NCBI GenBank assembly: GCA_947259395.1
Contig: CAMYMN010000043.1
Span: 1-48,826 of the forward strand
Direction: 5' to 3'
DNA from: an uncultured Gammaproteobacteria bacterium
Lineage (GTDB): Bacteria > Pseudomonadota > Gammaproteobacteria > Arenicellales > JAANXG01
DNA length: 48,826 bases
Shown: positions 1-8,866 of the stretch, piece by piece
Layout of the letters: each line of letters starts with the position of its first letter
Numbering within the stretch: the stretch's first letter is position 1
Program-made: the position numbers and the translations under genes
Notes under the pieces: generated by a model
The model's input: the letters and a program-made list of their open reading frames with translations, nothing else
Told to the model about the DNA's origin: nothing
The model's database searches: none

Positions 1-331
1 CGCGTCCTTATATTTGTCATAGTTGATAATTTGGAACGATGTCTGTTTGGGATTTCAGTCGGCATTCACATTGCCCACCCCAATGGCGGTTTCGAGTATT
101 GAAGGGAAGTTCGGTTAGCATTCTTGAACGTCCGGTTTCACGCTTTACACGTTCGGGAGATTTGCCAGGTCAAGTCAAACCTGAATTTCTTATCTGTAAG
201 CTAAAGTCGCAATTAATACAATTTAGCTCAAATGCGCCAGTGACGCTTTGTACCCCGGCTATCGCGGCCCTGGCTCGATCTCGGACGCCTGCACTTGTGC
301 TGGTGTCGTTGCAGTGCTTGCGCTTCACTCA

Positions 332-381
332 GAAAATGGGGGTCAGAGTCGAGGAAGTCTTTGACTCTGACCCCCATTTTC
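332..381. repeat. REP-like perfect inverted repeat
   Basis: Two 19-base arms (332-350 and 363-381) are perfect reverse complements separated by a 12-base loop. The arm contains GGGGGTCAGAGTC. Sequences of this kind are usually dispersed REP elements mobilised by RAYT (TnpA_REP) transposases. A degraded RAYT gene and related GGGGTCAGACCCC and GGGGACAGA motifs lie near 25-26.6 kb in this same window, which supports the call. It could also fold as a transcription-terminating hairpin, but no T-run follows. Confidence 0.75.
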
Positions 382-396
382 GGTTTTGCAGGGGTT

Positions 397-473
397 TCAG
401 CCGCCCGATCCTTCGACTGCGCTCAGGACAAGTCTCTTTGCCAGTTTCCGCGATCCTTGGTGCAGTATACGGG
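397..473 (-). repeat. Post-stop dispersed element, copy A1
   Basis: Read on the minus strand it starts right after the dehydrogenase stop codon with CCCGTATACTGCACCAAGG and ends with GGGCGGCTGAA. It aligns over about 76 bases with the element at 3646-3721 and in its first 20-30 bases with 14762-14790, 11693-11709, 5081-5100 and the reverse of 11885-11928. Confidence 0.6.
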
Positions 474-1655
474 CTAAAGCCGATCCTCCAGCACCGACTT
501 AATCTCATCGTCGGTCAGCACGATCGGATTGGTCTTCATACTGCTCCCCCGGGAGTGCGCAACCACATGATCTAATCCTTGGTTCATCAGTCCAAATTCG
601 TACAGCCGCGGCAGGTGCAGATACCTGGTCCAATCCACCAGCAATTGCAGCAGTGCGGCGCGCGCGATTTGTGGCGATCCGTGTCGTGTTGCACAAAGCA
701 CCTCACCGACCCGCGCGTATTTCCCTAACGCCGGATTATCGGGATCGCGCATCAACATGGATTTTATGTTCGTCCGCGTCGCCGCCGCGACCAATGTACC
801 GCATACCACACCGTGGGGAATGGGATAGAACGCACCCAATGGCGATGCCAACCCATGAACCGAACCAAGACCCGTTTGTGCCAGACATATGCCGGAAACC
901 AAAGACGCATAGGCCATTTTTTCCCGCGCCGCCGCATGGTTGCGCTGGAACAGCGGCAACAATCCATCGCGCGCAGCACGTATCCCACTGATGCACAACG
1001 CATCCGTGAACACATTGGCGCGGACTGACACGTAGGATTCAATCAGTTGTGTCAGGGCATCCATACCATTGGCGGCAATGACATCGGCGGGGCATGTTGC
1101 CAACAAGTCCGGGTCGATGACTGCATATTGCGCGACCAATGTTTCATGTCGAAAGGACTTTTTAAAGCCGCTTTCACCCTGCACACTGAGCACCGCGTTC
1201 TTGGTGGCCTCACTGCCGGTGCCCGCGGTGGTCGGGGCGGCTATGAATGGCACCGCCGGTCCTGCATAGGGTAACTCCGGCCCGACTCCCTCCAGGTAAT
1301 CCATGACTGATCGGCGTACCCTCAGCAGTCCGGCGATGGCCTTGGCGGCGTCCAAGGCGCTGCCGCCGCCGATACCGACTACCACATCGAATGCATCCGT
1401 GGCGTAGGTACGAACGATATCGTCTATACGGAGGGGAGACGGCTCGCCGGAGATCTTGACGTGTTCGAAGGTCAGCCCCTTGGTCGCAAACGCCAACCGC
1501 AGGCGTGGCCATGTCTCGCTGCCCAACAAAGATCGCTCACCGGTCACCAATAGCAGGCGGCGCCCATACTGGGCGGCCAAGTCCGGCAACACATGAATTA
1601 CGCCACAACCAAATTCAATGCGCGGCAACCTAGCGATTGAAAAGCACTCGCTCAT
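474..1655 (-). CDS. Iron-containing alcohol dehydrogenase family protein
   Basis: The 393-residue protein has the Fe-ADH layout: an N-terminal NAD(P)-binding half with GGGSALDAAK (about 97-106) and a helical metal-binding half. PTTAGTGSEAT (141-151) is the conserved phosphate/metal region. Metal ligands of the family (Asp, His, His, His in FucO) align to D199, Q203, H267 and H281, so the second ligand is Gln in GMDALTQLIE. That may alter metal choice or affinity. It probably oxidises or reduces a small alcohol/aldehyde; the substrate cannot be read from sequence. It is transcribed alone, convergent with nothing obvious, and is followed directly by a dispersed element. The start ATG at 1655 gives the normal family N-terminus. 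Confidence 0.9.
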   Translation of the reverse strand: MSECFSIARLPRIEFGCGVIHVLPDLAAQYGRRLLLVTGERSLLGSETWPRLRLAFATKGLTFEHVKISGEPSPLRIDDIVRTYATDAFDVVVGIGGGSALDAAKAIAGLLRVRRSVMDYLEGVGPELPYAGPAVPFIAAPTTAGTGSEATKNAVLSVQGESGFKKSFRHETLVAQYAVIDPDLLATCPADVIAANGMDALTQLIESYVSVRANVFTDALCISGIRAARDGLLPLFQRNHAAAREKMAYASLVSGICLAQTGLGSVHGLASPLGAFYPIPHGVVCGTLVAAATRTNIKSMLMRDPDNPALGKYARVGEVLCATRHGSPQIARAALLQLLVDWTRYLHLPRLYEFGLMNQGLDHVVAHSRGSSMKTNPIVLTDDEIKSVLEDRL

Positions 1656-1755
1656 CGGTGGTACGTTTTGCGCAATATGTCCCGATTTAGCGCGGGCCTA
1701 AATGCTGTATTCGAGTTAGACCGACACGGTTTCTATGCGCGCCACGATGTAAACA

Positions 1756-2388
1756 TCATGAATAGCACACGCCGGTACCACCGAGGCCGCAATATCCGCG
1801 CGGATTCTTGGCCAGATACTGTTGGTGGTAATGTTCTGCGTAATAAAACTCCGGCGCATCCAAAATCTCGGTGGTAATCATTCTGAAGCCCGATTCGTCA
1901 AGCCTTTGCTGATAAGCTTCTTTCGATGCCAGCGCCGCGGAATGCTGCTCGGGGGTGTAGGTATAAATACCCGATCGGTACTGCGTGCCCATATCATTCC
2001 CCTGCCGCATCCCCTGTGTCGGATCGTGACATTCCCAGAATATCCTTAACAACTGTTCATAGCTGACGACTGCGGGATCGTAGACCACCAGCACCACTTC
2101 ATTGTGTCCGGTGTTCCCGCTACACACCTCTTCATAAGTGGCATTGGGGGTATAACCCCCGGCATAGCCTACCGCTGTCGTGTAAACACCTTGTGTCTGC
2201 CAGAAAGTGCGTTCGGCGCCCCAAAAACATCCCAGACCGAATAAAGCCTGCTCACTGCCCGCCGGGAATGGTGGTTTTAGCGAATGTCCAGTCACGTGGT
2301 GTTTATTCGGTACTTCCATTGCCTGTTTGCGCCCCGGCGGGGCCTGCTCCGGGAGGGGCATATCGGTCTTGTTTCTGAATAGCAACAT
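1756..2388 (-). CDS. msrA: Peptide-methionine (S)-S-oxide reductase MsrA (cytoplasmic type)
   Basis: MsrA reduces the S-epimer of methionine sulfoxide in proteins, recycling by thioredoxin. The 210-residue protein matches the long E. coli-type enzyme from end to end, including the N-terminal extension ([18 protein letters not shown]). The catalytic motif GLGCFWGAE places the nucleophile at C54, and C200 and C208 near the C-terminus are the resolving cysteines. It has no signal peptide, so it should act in the cytoplasm. The start at 2388 is supported by this N-terminal match. A second, exported MsrA lies at 4450-5079, giving the cell repair capacity in two compartments. Confidence 0.95.
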   Translation of the reverse strand: MLLFRNKTDMPLPEQAPPGRKQAMEVPNKHHVTGHSLKPPFPAGSEQALFGLGCFWGAERTFWQTQGVYTTAVGYAGGYTPNATYEEVCSGNTGHNEVVLVVYDPAVVSYEQLLRIFWECHDPTQGMRQGNDMGTQYRSGIYTYTPEQHSAALASKEAYQQRLDESGFRMITTEILDAPEFYYAEHYHQQYLAKNPRGYCGLGGTGVCYS

Positions 2389-2658
2389 GGCTCGGTCTCA
2401 CTTGGCTCGCTGTTCGTCTCAAGCAAATAAATTCAATATATGGATCGATTGCCGCAACATGTAGTGGAAAGATACAAGAGCACGATGACAAGCGCAAAGT
2501 AATATCATTATCTGAGCTGGATCAAGATCATCGAGTTAGATCAACATGGACGCTCCGAATGCGACTTGTTATGTTAAGTGCCAAGGATGTACTTAGCCGT
2601 ACTCACGGAGGAAGAAACAGATAGAGATGCGCATATTTTTAATCGGCGAAAAAATGCT

Positions 2659-3099
2659 ATGCCTGAACTCGGTCACGTCGTGCTCTATGTCCGCGAATTG
2701 CAACGCTCGGTGGATTTTTACACACATGTTGTGGGCCTAACGCCCCAGGGCAATATCTTCAACGACCGCGCCACCATGCTCAGCGGCGGACGTACGCATC
2801 ACGAACTGTTGTTAATTGAAGTTGGCGATGCACCTGGCCCTTTGCAGGGCAGACGCGTCGGTCTTTATCACATCGCCTGGAAAATTGGTGAGTCGTTAGA
2901 CGTCTTGCGCGAGACGAAGCGGCGCGTTCTCGAACTTGGACACAAGCTCGATGGCCAGTCCGATCACACCGTCAGTCAGAGTCTGTATCTTCGCGATCCT
3001 GACGGTAACGAGGTCGAATTGTTCGTGGACGATCCAACGGTCGATTGGAGAGCATCTAAAGCGTGGATGGAACAGCCGGTTAAACCCTTGAAGTTGTAA
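2659..3099 (+). CDS. VOC (glyoxalase/catechol dioxygenase-like) family protein
   Basis: A 146-residue protein with two beta-alpha-beta-beta-beta modules typical of the vicinal oxygen chelate superfamily. The N-terminal module begins GHVVLYVREL (H6 as first metal ligand); the second carries YHIAWKI (H71) and GNEVELFVDD (E120). This His/His/Glu set fits a metal-dependent ring-cleavage dioxygenase or lyase of the CatE type. A GTG 81 bases upstream is in frame, but the extra residues do not belong to the family, so ATG 2659 is preferred. No clear ribosome-binding site precedes it. The substrate is unknown. The next gene, 3144, runs in the same direction 44 bases away and may be co-transcribed. 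Confidence 0.85.
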   Translation: MPELGHVVLYVRELQRSVDFYTHVVGLTPQGNIFNDRATMLSGGRTHHELLLIEVGDAPGPLQGRRVGLYHIAWKIGESLDVLRETKRRVLELGHKLDGQSDHTVSQSLYLRDPDGNEVELFVDDPTVDWRASKAWMEQPVKPLKL

Positions 3100-3143
3100 T
3101 CGCTTGCCAATCTCGCAGTGACCGCCGCGTATCGAAACCAGAA

Positions 3144-3635
3144 ATGCTAAAGCGTGTGTCGGCTGTCCGCAGCCGGGAATCGGTGTGGGACTATCCGCGG
3201 CCGCCAATACTGGAAGCCGTAGTTGACCGCATCGTGGTTGAATTCGACCGGCGTGTGATTGCCGAGACCCGGGAGGCATACCGTGTTCTGGAGACCAGTC
3301 ACCCGCCCACCTACTACCTCCCGCCGACAGATGTGGATGCAACGGTCCTGGTGCCGAGTGCGCGGCGAACGTTTTGTGAATTCAAGGGTTATGCACGGTA
3401 TTGGTCGCTACGGTCCGAGGACCGCGTTGCCGAAGACGCGGCGTGGTTCTATCCGGCGCCGACCGACCCTTTCACGCCAATTAAGGACTATATCGCGTTT
3501 TATCCAGACCGCGTCGATGCCTGTTTCATCGCTGGCGAACGCGTCATTGCACAAGAAGGTGATTTTTACGGCGGCTGGATCACACGCAATATTATCGGGC
3601 CTTTCAAAGGCGGCGCTGGGACCGCCGGATGGTAA
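3144..3635 (+). CDS. DUF427 domain-containing protein
   Basis: A 163-residue protein with the signature motifs of DUF427 (PF04248): ESVWDYPRPP (12-21), the strand with RRVIAET, PPTYYLPPTDV (about 54-64), FCEFKGYARYWS (77-88) and AAWFYPAP. The family has a compact beta fold and no established biochemical activity, and it is often found beside redox or small-molecule enzymes. Its length is normal for single-domain members. It probably shares a transcript with the VOC gene upstream. A copy of the dispersed post-stop element begins 10 bases beyond its TAA. Confidence 0.88.
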   Translation: MLKRVSAVRSRESVWDYPRPPILEAVVDRIVVEFDRRVIAETREAYRVLETSHPPTYYLPPTDVDATVLVPSARRTFCEFKGYARYWSLRSEDRVAEDAAWFYPAPTDPFTPIKDYIAFYPDRVDACFIAGERVIAQEGDFYGGWITRNIIGPFKGGAGTAGW

Positions 3636-3645
3636 TCGCGGCTGG

Positions 3646-3721
3646 CCCGCATATTGCACCAGTATCCGGGAAGCTGGCGCACACTGCGACTCCGCGCAGC
3701 ACAAGGGACAGGGCGGCTGAA
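3646..3721 (+). repeat. Post-stop dispersed element, copy A2
   Basis: Starts CCCGCATATTGCACC and ends GGGCGGCTGAA. It aligns over its whole length, with small gaps, to the reverse complement of 397-473. It sits 10 bases downstream of the DUF427 stop codon, in the orientation of that gene. Confidence 0.6.
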
Positions 3722-3876
3722 CGCCGGACTGGAGCGAAAGTCATAGCCGTAGCTATGGCTTGGGTGAAGTCCAAGTTCAGGCGTGCCTGGACCAGTCACC
3801 CCGCGACTATTCATGGTACGAAGCTGGGAGGTCCGCCGTATCACTTCGATGACATGGCAACATACGAGTCTCCAGT

Positions 3877-4350
3877 TTATTTGCGGAGAATAGTCGCGGT
3901 TTCTCCCTCGGCGATGGCGTGAATCACCGATACACCGCGAGCCGTCAAACAATCTGCAATCAAAGCGCGATGACAGTTTTGAAACGACCGCTCGGCACAC
4001 ATGATTGCCACCTGCGCGTGCTTTGCGAGGTTGATGAGTTGGTCAATCCCCCTCCTAAACCCTTGGGTATTCATATAGTCGGCATAACCACGCAACCCCC
4101 CATCGAGCATGTTGTTCGGTGACCCTGCAACCGGGGGTCGCATGCCCCCCAACTGCCTGCCGGCCCAGTGGTAAGCGACCGATGCTTGCTGGCAGGCCTC
4201 GCGCAATGCCGCCATATTGAACTGTGGATGTCGCCCCGAACGCGGGATGGCACGAACGTCCACCAGCGCGGTCACTCCCAGGCCACGCAAGAGGTTTATC
4301 AGCCCCTGCAGTGATCGGTTACTGTGACCGATCGTGTGGATCGTGATCAT
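3877..4350 (-). CDS. DUF488 family protein
   Basis: The 157-residue protein shows the DUF488 hallmarks: HTIGHSNRSL at the N-terminus, the VDVRAIPRS loop (31-39), RQLGGMRP (64-71), YADYM (89-93), the buried strand VAIMCAERSFQNCHR with its Cys and CHR motif (about 113-128), and a C-terminal Rossmann-like end. The fold resembles a rhodanese/NADP-binding domain, and the conserved Cys/His/Arg hint at catalysis or metal binding, but the function is unproven. It is divergently transcribed from the exported MsrA, with about 100 bases between the starts where both promoters should lie. Confidence 0.88.
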   Translation of the reverse strand: MITIHTIGHSNRSLQGLINLLRGLGVTALVDVRAIPRSGRHPQFNMAALREACQQASVAYHWAGRQLGGMRPPVAGSPNNMLDGGLRGYADYMNTQGFRRGIDQLINLAKHAQVAIMCAERSFQNCHRALIADCLTARGVSVIHAIAEGETATILRK

Positions 4351-4449
4351 TTCGTTAGAAAAAATAGGAAATTGTTAGAATTTGGTAAGAAACAAAATCG
4401 TCAATCAGTGGTCATAGATGCAACGACCGAACCACTACCAGTGAACAAC

Positions 4450-5079
4450 ATGCGTAAATATTATACCCTGACCGCGCTACTGCTCCCCGCACTTGCCATA
4501 TTCGTGACCGCGCACGCGGACACTGTATCGAAGACCAACTCCGACGGCGATGGCTACGCGGTCGCTATCTTCGCCGGTGGCTGCTTCTGGTGTATGGAGG
4601 AAGCATATGATGAGCTGGACGGAGTGATATCCACGACATCCGGTTACACCGGCGGTAGCACCAAGAACCCGAATTACCAGATGGTGTCCGCCGGCATCAC
4701 CGGTCACACCGAAGCGGTGCAAGTCAAATACAATCCGCGCAAGATCACTTATCAAGAGTTATTGGTGGCGTTTTGGAAAAACATCGATCCGACAACAAAC
4801 GATCGGCAATTCTGCGATAGAGGCAGTCAATATCGACCCGGAATTTTCTATCATGACTCAGAACAACAACGTCTCGCTGAAGAGTCGAAACAATCTATAG
4901 AAAACACCAAGACGTTTCCCGAGCCGGTGGTCACTGAGATCACCCAGGCCACCGAGTTTTACCCCGCAGAGAAGTATCATCAGGATTACTATCTAAAGAA
5001 CCCGCTGCGCTACAAGTTATATAAACACGGCTGCGGCCGCGATCGACGGCTCGAGCAACTTTGGGGTGAGACGGGTTAA
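4450..5079 (+). CDS. msrA: Exported peptide-methionine (S)-S-oxide reductase MsrA
   Basis: The enzyme repairs methionine-S-sulfoxide, probably in the periplasm. Starting at ATG 4450 gives a 209-residue protein with a Sec signal peptide (MRKYYTLTALLLPALAIFVTAHA), then the catalytic motif GGCFWCMEEAYD with nucleophile C45 and a nearby C48. This GCFWC subtype differs from the paralogue at 1756-2388, and its C-terminus carries a single KHGCG cysteine in place of the GxxGxxxxC pair. An in-frame upstream extension to 4324 would destroy the signal peptide and is rejected; GTG 4441 is a possible alternative. It is monocistronic and divergent from the DUF488 gene. Confidence 0.92.
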   Translation: MRKYYTLTALLLPALAIFVTAHADTVSKTNSDGDGYAVAIFAGGCFWCMEEAYDELDGVISTTSGYTGGSTKNPNYQMVSAGITGHTEAVQVKYNPRKITYQELLVAFWKNIDPTTNDRQFCDRGSQYRPGIFYHDSEQQRLAEESKQSIENTKTFPEPVVTEITQATEFYPAEKYHQDYYLKNPLRYKLYKHGCGRDRRLEQLWGETG

Positions 5080-5318
5080 ACCGAATATCGCATTAAGGCC
5101 CCCGCCGTTATAGTTGTCGGGCAAGCGGGAAACACGAATTCTGCCGATCTATGAGAGAAACACTGGGGATTTCCCCACGGTCTACCGGGAACCGGGACCG
5201 GAGGCGCCCACTTCGTGACACTCAGGGCGCCGTTGCCGGGGGGCAACACCCAGGTTGAACGTGTCGGCTTGAATTCTTTGAGGTGAAACGCGGTAGAGGC
5301 TGTGCGTCGCACATCGTC
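5080..5318. other. Spacer between convergent genes with degenerate element copy A6
   Basis: The first 21 bases (ACCGAATATCGCATTAAGGC...) resemble the start of the post-stop element, directly after the MsrA stop codon. The rest is rich in short GGGG/CCCC repeats. A leftward open frame here encodes nothing recognisable. Confidence 0.4.
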
Positions 5319-5831
5319 TCATTCCAGTTGTTTGGGACGCACGAGCTCAAGCAGGTCACAACTCCCCTGCGTCACATTGCGCCAGTCGCCCCGCATAGCA
5401 ATTTGTGCAACGGCGGCGGTTACCATGATCTTTCCATCACGAGCCCAAGGTCCCGCATCACCACACAGATAAAGTAATAGATCTTCCAGACCCGGATTGT
5501 GTCCCACCATCAACCCGCATTTCGCCGTATCAGGAAAACCCGCCAACACTTGCAACAATGCATGAGAGTCACCCATATATAAAGCGTCGTCATAAACTAC
5601 ACCATCCTTGGTCAAACCCAATTCTCCCATCACCGCATTCACGGTTAATTCCGCACGCCTTGCCGGAGAACTGATGATGTGATCCGGGACAAGCCGTTTT
5701 TCCTTCAGCCACTGCCCTATACGCGGTGCATTACGAAGTCCGCGCTTGTTCAATGGACGATCAAAATCACGTTCCGCACCGCTATCCCACGATGACTTGG
5801 CGTGGCGCAATAAAATCAGTTGTCTACCCAT
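5319..5831 (-). CDS. SixA-like histidine phosphatase family protein
   Basis: A 170-residue phosphohistidine-phosphatase-like protein. The catalytic RHA motif is at the very start (LILLRHAKSSWD, His10), with FDRPLNKRGLRNAP following, SSPARRAELT (about 54-63) and the second active-site histidine in LMVGHNPGLEDLL. These are the marks of the SixA/YfhD branch of the histidine phosphatase superfamily, whose members remove phosphate from phosphohistidine or small phosphoesters. It is cytoplasmic. A second SixA-type gene lies at 12801-13268; the two are distant paralogues, not a recent duplication. It reads away from ydbH, with a 414-base gap before that gene. Confidence 0.88.
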   Translation of the reverse strand: MGRQLILLRHAKSSWDSGAERDFDRPLNKRGLRNAPRIGQWLKEKRLVPDHIISSPARRAELTVNAVMGELGLTKDGVVYDDALYMGDSHALLQVLAGFPDTAKCGLMVGHNPGLEDLLLYLCGDAGPWARDGKIMVTAAVAQIAMRGDWRNVTQGSCDLLELVRPKQLE

Positions 5832-6245
5832 CTTGAATTCAGTACAAATCCAGTGAACTTAACAAGTTCGATTATTATCGCTGCGCCGACAAAATAGAAG
5901 ATCAACACATAACTTGCCGCACTTGGACCTCGTCATTAACTTTAGACCGTCGCCCGGCGGCGTTGTGCATGTCTTCTGTGCCGCTGCACACAAACCTCGA
6001 CCCTCTGAGAGATTACAAGATTCCGGCCCCACTACCATCAACATGACAGAATTCTCGCGTTAGTCAACGATACACTGCCGTCTGCCGGCGAGTCATGTCA
6101 GTAACAGATACACGGTAGCGGGATTATAGTGCTTACATGTGACAAACTATGTCCACTAATACCTATATGTGTCATCACCGATTTCATCGATCGCCGGAAG
6201 CCACGTCAATTGATCGACTTACCCCCCCGGTTGTCACATTAGCAG
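5832..6245. promoter_or_regulatory. Divergent upstream region of ydbH operon
   Basis: A 414-base gap between two outward-reading genes, so it should carry both promoters. It holds repeated TGTGACA/TGTCA motifs around 6130-6240 (TGTGACAAACTATGTCC, ATGTGTCAT, TTGTCACATT), which could be protein-binding sites. A short leftward frame at 5859-6044 has no recognisable product. Confidence 0.35.
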
Positions 6246-8570
6246 ATGTCTAAGGCGAGAAAACTTTTTTTTCGTCTGGGCGGACTCCTTGCCCTGTTGG
6301 CGCTGCTGGCCGCCGGCGCGTGGCTCGCCCTCCCCTATCTCATGCGCATAGCTATTCACTCGCTAGCCGAGCGCAACGGACTCGAAGCGGTGATTATCGA
6401 CGTCGAATCAGTGCGCTGGGATCACACGACCATCCGCCGGTTGGCCTTTGAATCCGAAACCGAATACGGGCCCGTTGTTGTCGACTTACGTGGGCTGACC
6501 GCCCGCTACCAACTCGCCGCGATGGCGCTGACCACAGTCACCGCAGAATCTGGCGACCTCACCTGGCGTCAGGAGTTGGCGAAAAGCTCGGCCTCAGACA
6601 CCGCCGTCATGCCCCGCTTGCCATCTTTGCCGCCCATGCACGTCAACCGCATGGGGATTTCGCTCCACTCTCAATGGGGGCGCAGCACGTTCAGCGGGGC
6701 ACTGGACCTGACACAACAAGCAGACGAACTCTTGCTGCGGTTGTCAGACCAGCGCCAAACCCTGCAATTAGCGGCTGATCCGGAATTCCTCTCCGCGGCG
6801 GTCATCATCACCGCCAACGGCGAATCGGTTGCCAGCCTGAAAGCCACCGACCCATTTGCTGTGAACACCACCGTTGATGGCTCCGCGCAACTTCATTCAT
6901 TACGGAAGTGGTCGCAAGGCAACGAGTTGGTCCCCAAAGACGCGCGCGCCACGCTGCAACGACTCACCATGGATCACGGACTACTCAGCGTTCGGGGTCA
7001 ACTGCAGCGTGATGCCGACCAATTCGAGTTCGAAGGACTGGGGCAAGGCTTCTGGCGCGGCTGGCAGCAACAGGGGATGGTGCTCGGCGGACACATCGAT
7101 TTCCGCTTGAATGTGAAAAATGATCAGTGGCGGCTCACGGCGCTGCCGAAATCTCGATTGTTGTTGGCCGACGTCCATTGGGGAGACGAAAATGCGTCGA
7201 TTGATATTCCCAAAGCAGAGTTTCACATACAGGCCGAAGTACGAACGATTAACGGCGATAAGGGTTGGCGGATGGCGGTCGAATCGTTCGTGGCACGCAC
7301 GAATGCACTGGAGATGTTTCTGGATCCCGATACGCAGGTGCGCACGCAGCAACTCGAACTGACTGGTAACGTCGTACCATCGGGCGACCACAGCCGCGTG
7401 GAACTGCGCGCTACAGCATCGCAACCGACGCTGCCGTCACTGAAGATAACCGCTGAAAATCTGCAAGCCAATGCCACGTTTAACACCGATCGCCAGTTAC
7501 GGACCACGGGAAATTTTTCCGCCACCGGAGTGAAAATGCAGGATTGGCCAAAAGCGATGAGTACTTTGTCGTTAACTGGGCAGTTCGATCATCACGACCG
7601 CAAGATAACCGCGCGAGGCGAGGCGCAAATTGGAGAAAAAAAGATCGCCAACTGGCGTATCGAACCAAAAAATGCGTCCGCCACCATTCTAACGACCACG
7701 GTTGAATCCGATGTCGCCACCTTGTGGTCTTACGTTAAACCGCTATTCGACAAAAGCTGGGACGCTCTGTCGTTCGCGTCCGGAACATTATCCGGGGAAG
7801 CCCGGTTCATCTGGGACGGCGGCACTGCTAGCACGATGACACTGCGCGGCATGGGTATCAAAGGCCGCTACGAAGAGGTCGATTTTACCGAGCTGGACAT
7901 CGAGCTCACCAGCCAAGATGTTTTTGCTGCTGACTACGATGTGCGCATCGACATCGAGCGAGCCAAGGCCGCGGGCGACATCGCGATCTCTGACGTGAGT
8001 ATCACTTTTAATTGGCGTGATGACACGATCAAACTCACCGCGGCTAATTGGCACATCCTCGGTGGTGGGTTCGCCGTCCAGCCCATCATCGTTAAATTAG
8101 GAGTTGAAGACCAGCGGGTAGCGGTTAATGTCGCCGGCCTTGATTTCGGTCAAGTCTTGGAATTCATCGACCAACGGGGATTGACCGGTAGCGGCCGGCT
8201 TACCGGGACGATTCCGCTCGCGTTTGTCGATGACGGCGTAGAGATAAAAAATGCCGCGCTTCACAGCACTGTTTCCGGAACTCTGCGTTATCACGCCGGC
8301 GACGACGCAGCGGCGCCGACGGATAATATCGCGCTACAGGCGTTGCAGGATTTTCGCTATGACGCAATGAAGATATTGATTAACTATAAGCCCGATGGCA
8401 CCTACCGGATTCGGTTACGGCTGGAAGGGCGTAATCCCGACCTATACAACGGCTATCCCATAGCGTTTAATCTCAATCTTTCCGGAGAATTACCCGGTTT
8501 ATTACGCACCGGGATACTGACCGGTGATTTCAGCAAGCAAATATTGAAAGATATTCAGTCTGACCGATAA
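6246..8570 (+). CDS. ydbH: YdbH family intermembrane lipid-transport protein
   Basis: The 774-residue protein has one N-terminal membrane anchor (LGGLLALLALLAAGAWLALPYLM) and a long beta-rich periplasmic body, as in AsmA-like proteins. The C-terminal end (FRYDAMKILINYK..., LRLEGRNPD..GYPIAFNLNLSGELPGLL) matches the conserved YdbH domain (PF11739, once misnamed dicarboxylate transport). In E. coli, YdbH works redundantly with TamB and YhdP to carry phospholipids across the periplasm to the outer membrane, forming a bridge with the lipoprotein YnbE. Both partners follow here (YnbE at 8631, YdbL at 8867), so the operon is intact. Start ATG 6246 places the anchor directly at the N-terminus. Confidence 0.92.
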   Translation: MSKARKLFFRLGGLLALLALLAAGAWLALPYLMRIAIHSLAERNGLEAVIIDVESVRWDHTTIRRLAFESETEYGPVVVDLRGLTARYQLAAMALTTVTAESGDLTWRQELAKSSASDTAVMPRLPSLPPMHVNRMGISLHSQWGRSTFSGALDLTQQADELLLRLSDQRQTLQLAADPEFLSAAVIITANGESVASLKATDPFAVNTTVDGSAQLHSLRKWSQGNELVPKDARATLQRLTMDHGLLSVRGQLQRDADQFEFEGLGQGFWRGWQQQGMVLGGHIDFRLNVKNDQWRLTALPKSRLLLADVHWGDENASIDIPKAEFHIQAEVRTINGDKGWRMAVESFVARTNALEMFLDPDTQVRTQQLELTGNVVPSGDHSRVELRATASQPTLPSLKITAENLQANATFNTDRQLRTTGNFSATGVKMQDWPKAMSTLSLTGQFDHHDRKITARGEAQIGEKKIANWRIEPKNASATILTTTVESDVATLWSYVKPLFDKSWDALSFASGTLSGEARFIWDGGTASTMTLRGMGIKGRYEEVDFTELDIELTSQDVFAADYDVRIDIERAKAAGDIAISDVSITFNWRDDTIKLTAANWHILGGGFAVQPIIVKLGVEDQRVAVNVAGLDFGQVLEFIDQRGLTGSGRLTGTIPLAFVDDGVEIKNAALHSTVSGTLRYHAGDDAAAPTDNIALQALQDFRYDAMKILINYKPDGTYRIRLRLEGRNPDLYNGYPIAFNLNLSGELPGLLRTGILTGDFSKQILKDIQSDR

Positions 8571-8630
8571 CAAAATGTCACAACATGTTCAGTTATGGTT
8601 CAGGAATAAACGGGTACAATACACGCCAAT

Positions 8631-8852
8631 ATGAGATACCTGACTGCTATGAGATATCGAGACACAATATACGCCGCCGCGGTGACCATGGTGGCCGCCA
8701 GCTTGTTACTCGCCTGCGCGCCAACAGTGAAGGTGCAAGCACCCGACAAACCCATAGAAATTAATATGAACGTCAAGATCGAGCACGAGATCAGGGTCAA
8801 GGTTGAGAAAGATATCGATGACCTGTTGACGGAAAACAAGGACCTGTTTTGA
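8631..8852 (+). CDS. ynbE: YnbE-like outer-membrane lipoprotein
   Basis: A 73-residue lipoprotein. The signal sequence ends in a lipobox, SLLLACAP, and the mature part is short and charged with the YnbE pattern (PTVKVQAPDKPIEINMNVKIEHEI). In E. coli, YnbE multimerises by beta-strand stacking and joins the C-terminus of YdbH to the outer membrane. It is 60 bases downstream of ydbH. An internal ATG at 8649 also gives a plausible signal peptide, so the true start is uncertain by six residues. Its TGA overlaps the GAGGAG ribosome-binding region of ydbL, indicating coupling. Confidence 0.9.
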   Translation: MRYLTAMRYRDTIYAAAVTMVAASLLLACAPTVKVQAPDKPIEINMNVKIEHEIRVKVEKDIDDLLTENKDLF

Positions 8853-8866
8853 TGAGGAGAGTCACC

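Larger units (their letters stand above)
1..473. other. Intergenic region without a convincing gene
   Basis: No recognisable protein is encoded here. An open frame runs rightward from about position 39, but it continues into the antisense of the alcohol dehydrogenase and resembles nothing. The region holds a strong inverted repeat (332-381) and, next to the dehydrogenase stop codon, one copy of a dispersed element (about 397-473). Confidence 0.7.

Noticed and set aside
39..575. Rightward 178-codon open frame
   Set aside because: It runs into the antisense of the dehydrogenase, has no known similarity, and contains the REP repeat.
5076..5312. Leftward 78-codon open frame
   Set aside because: Composition is low-complexity and it overlaps the end of the MsrA gene; no similarity recognised.
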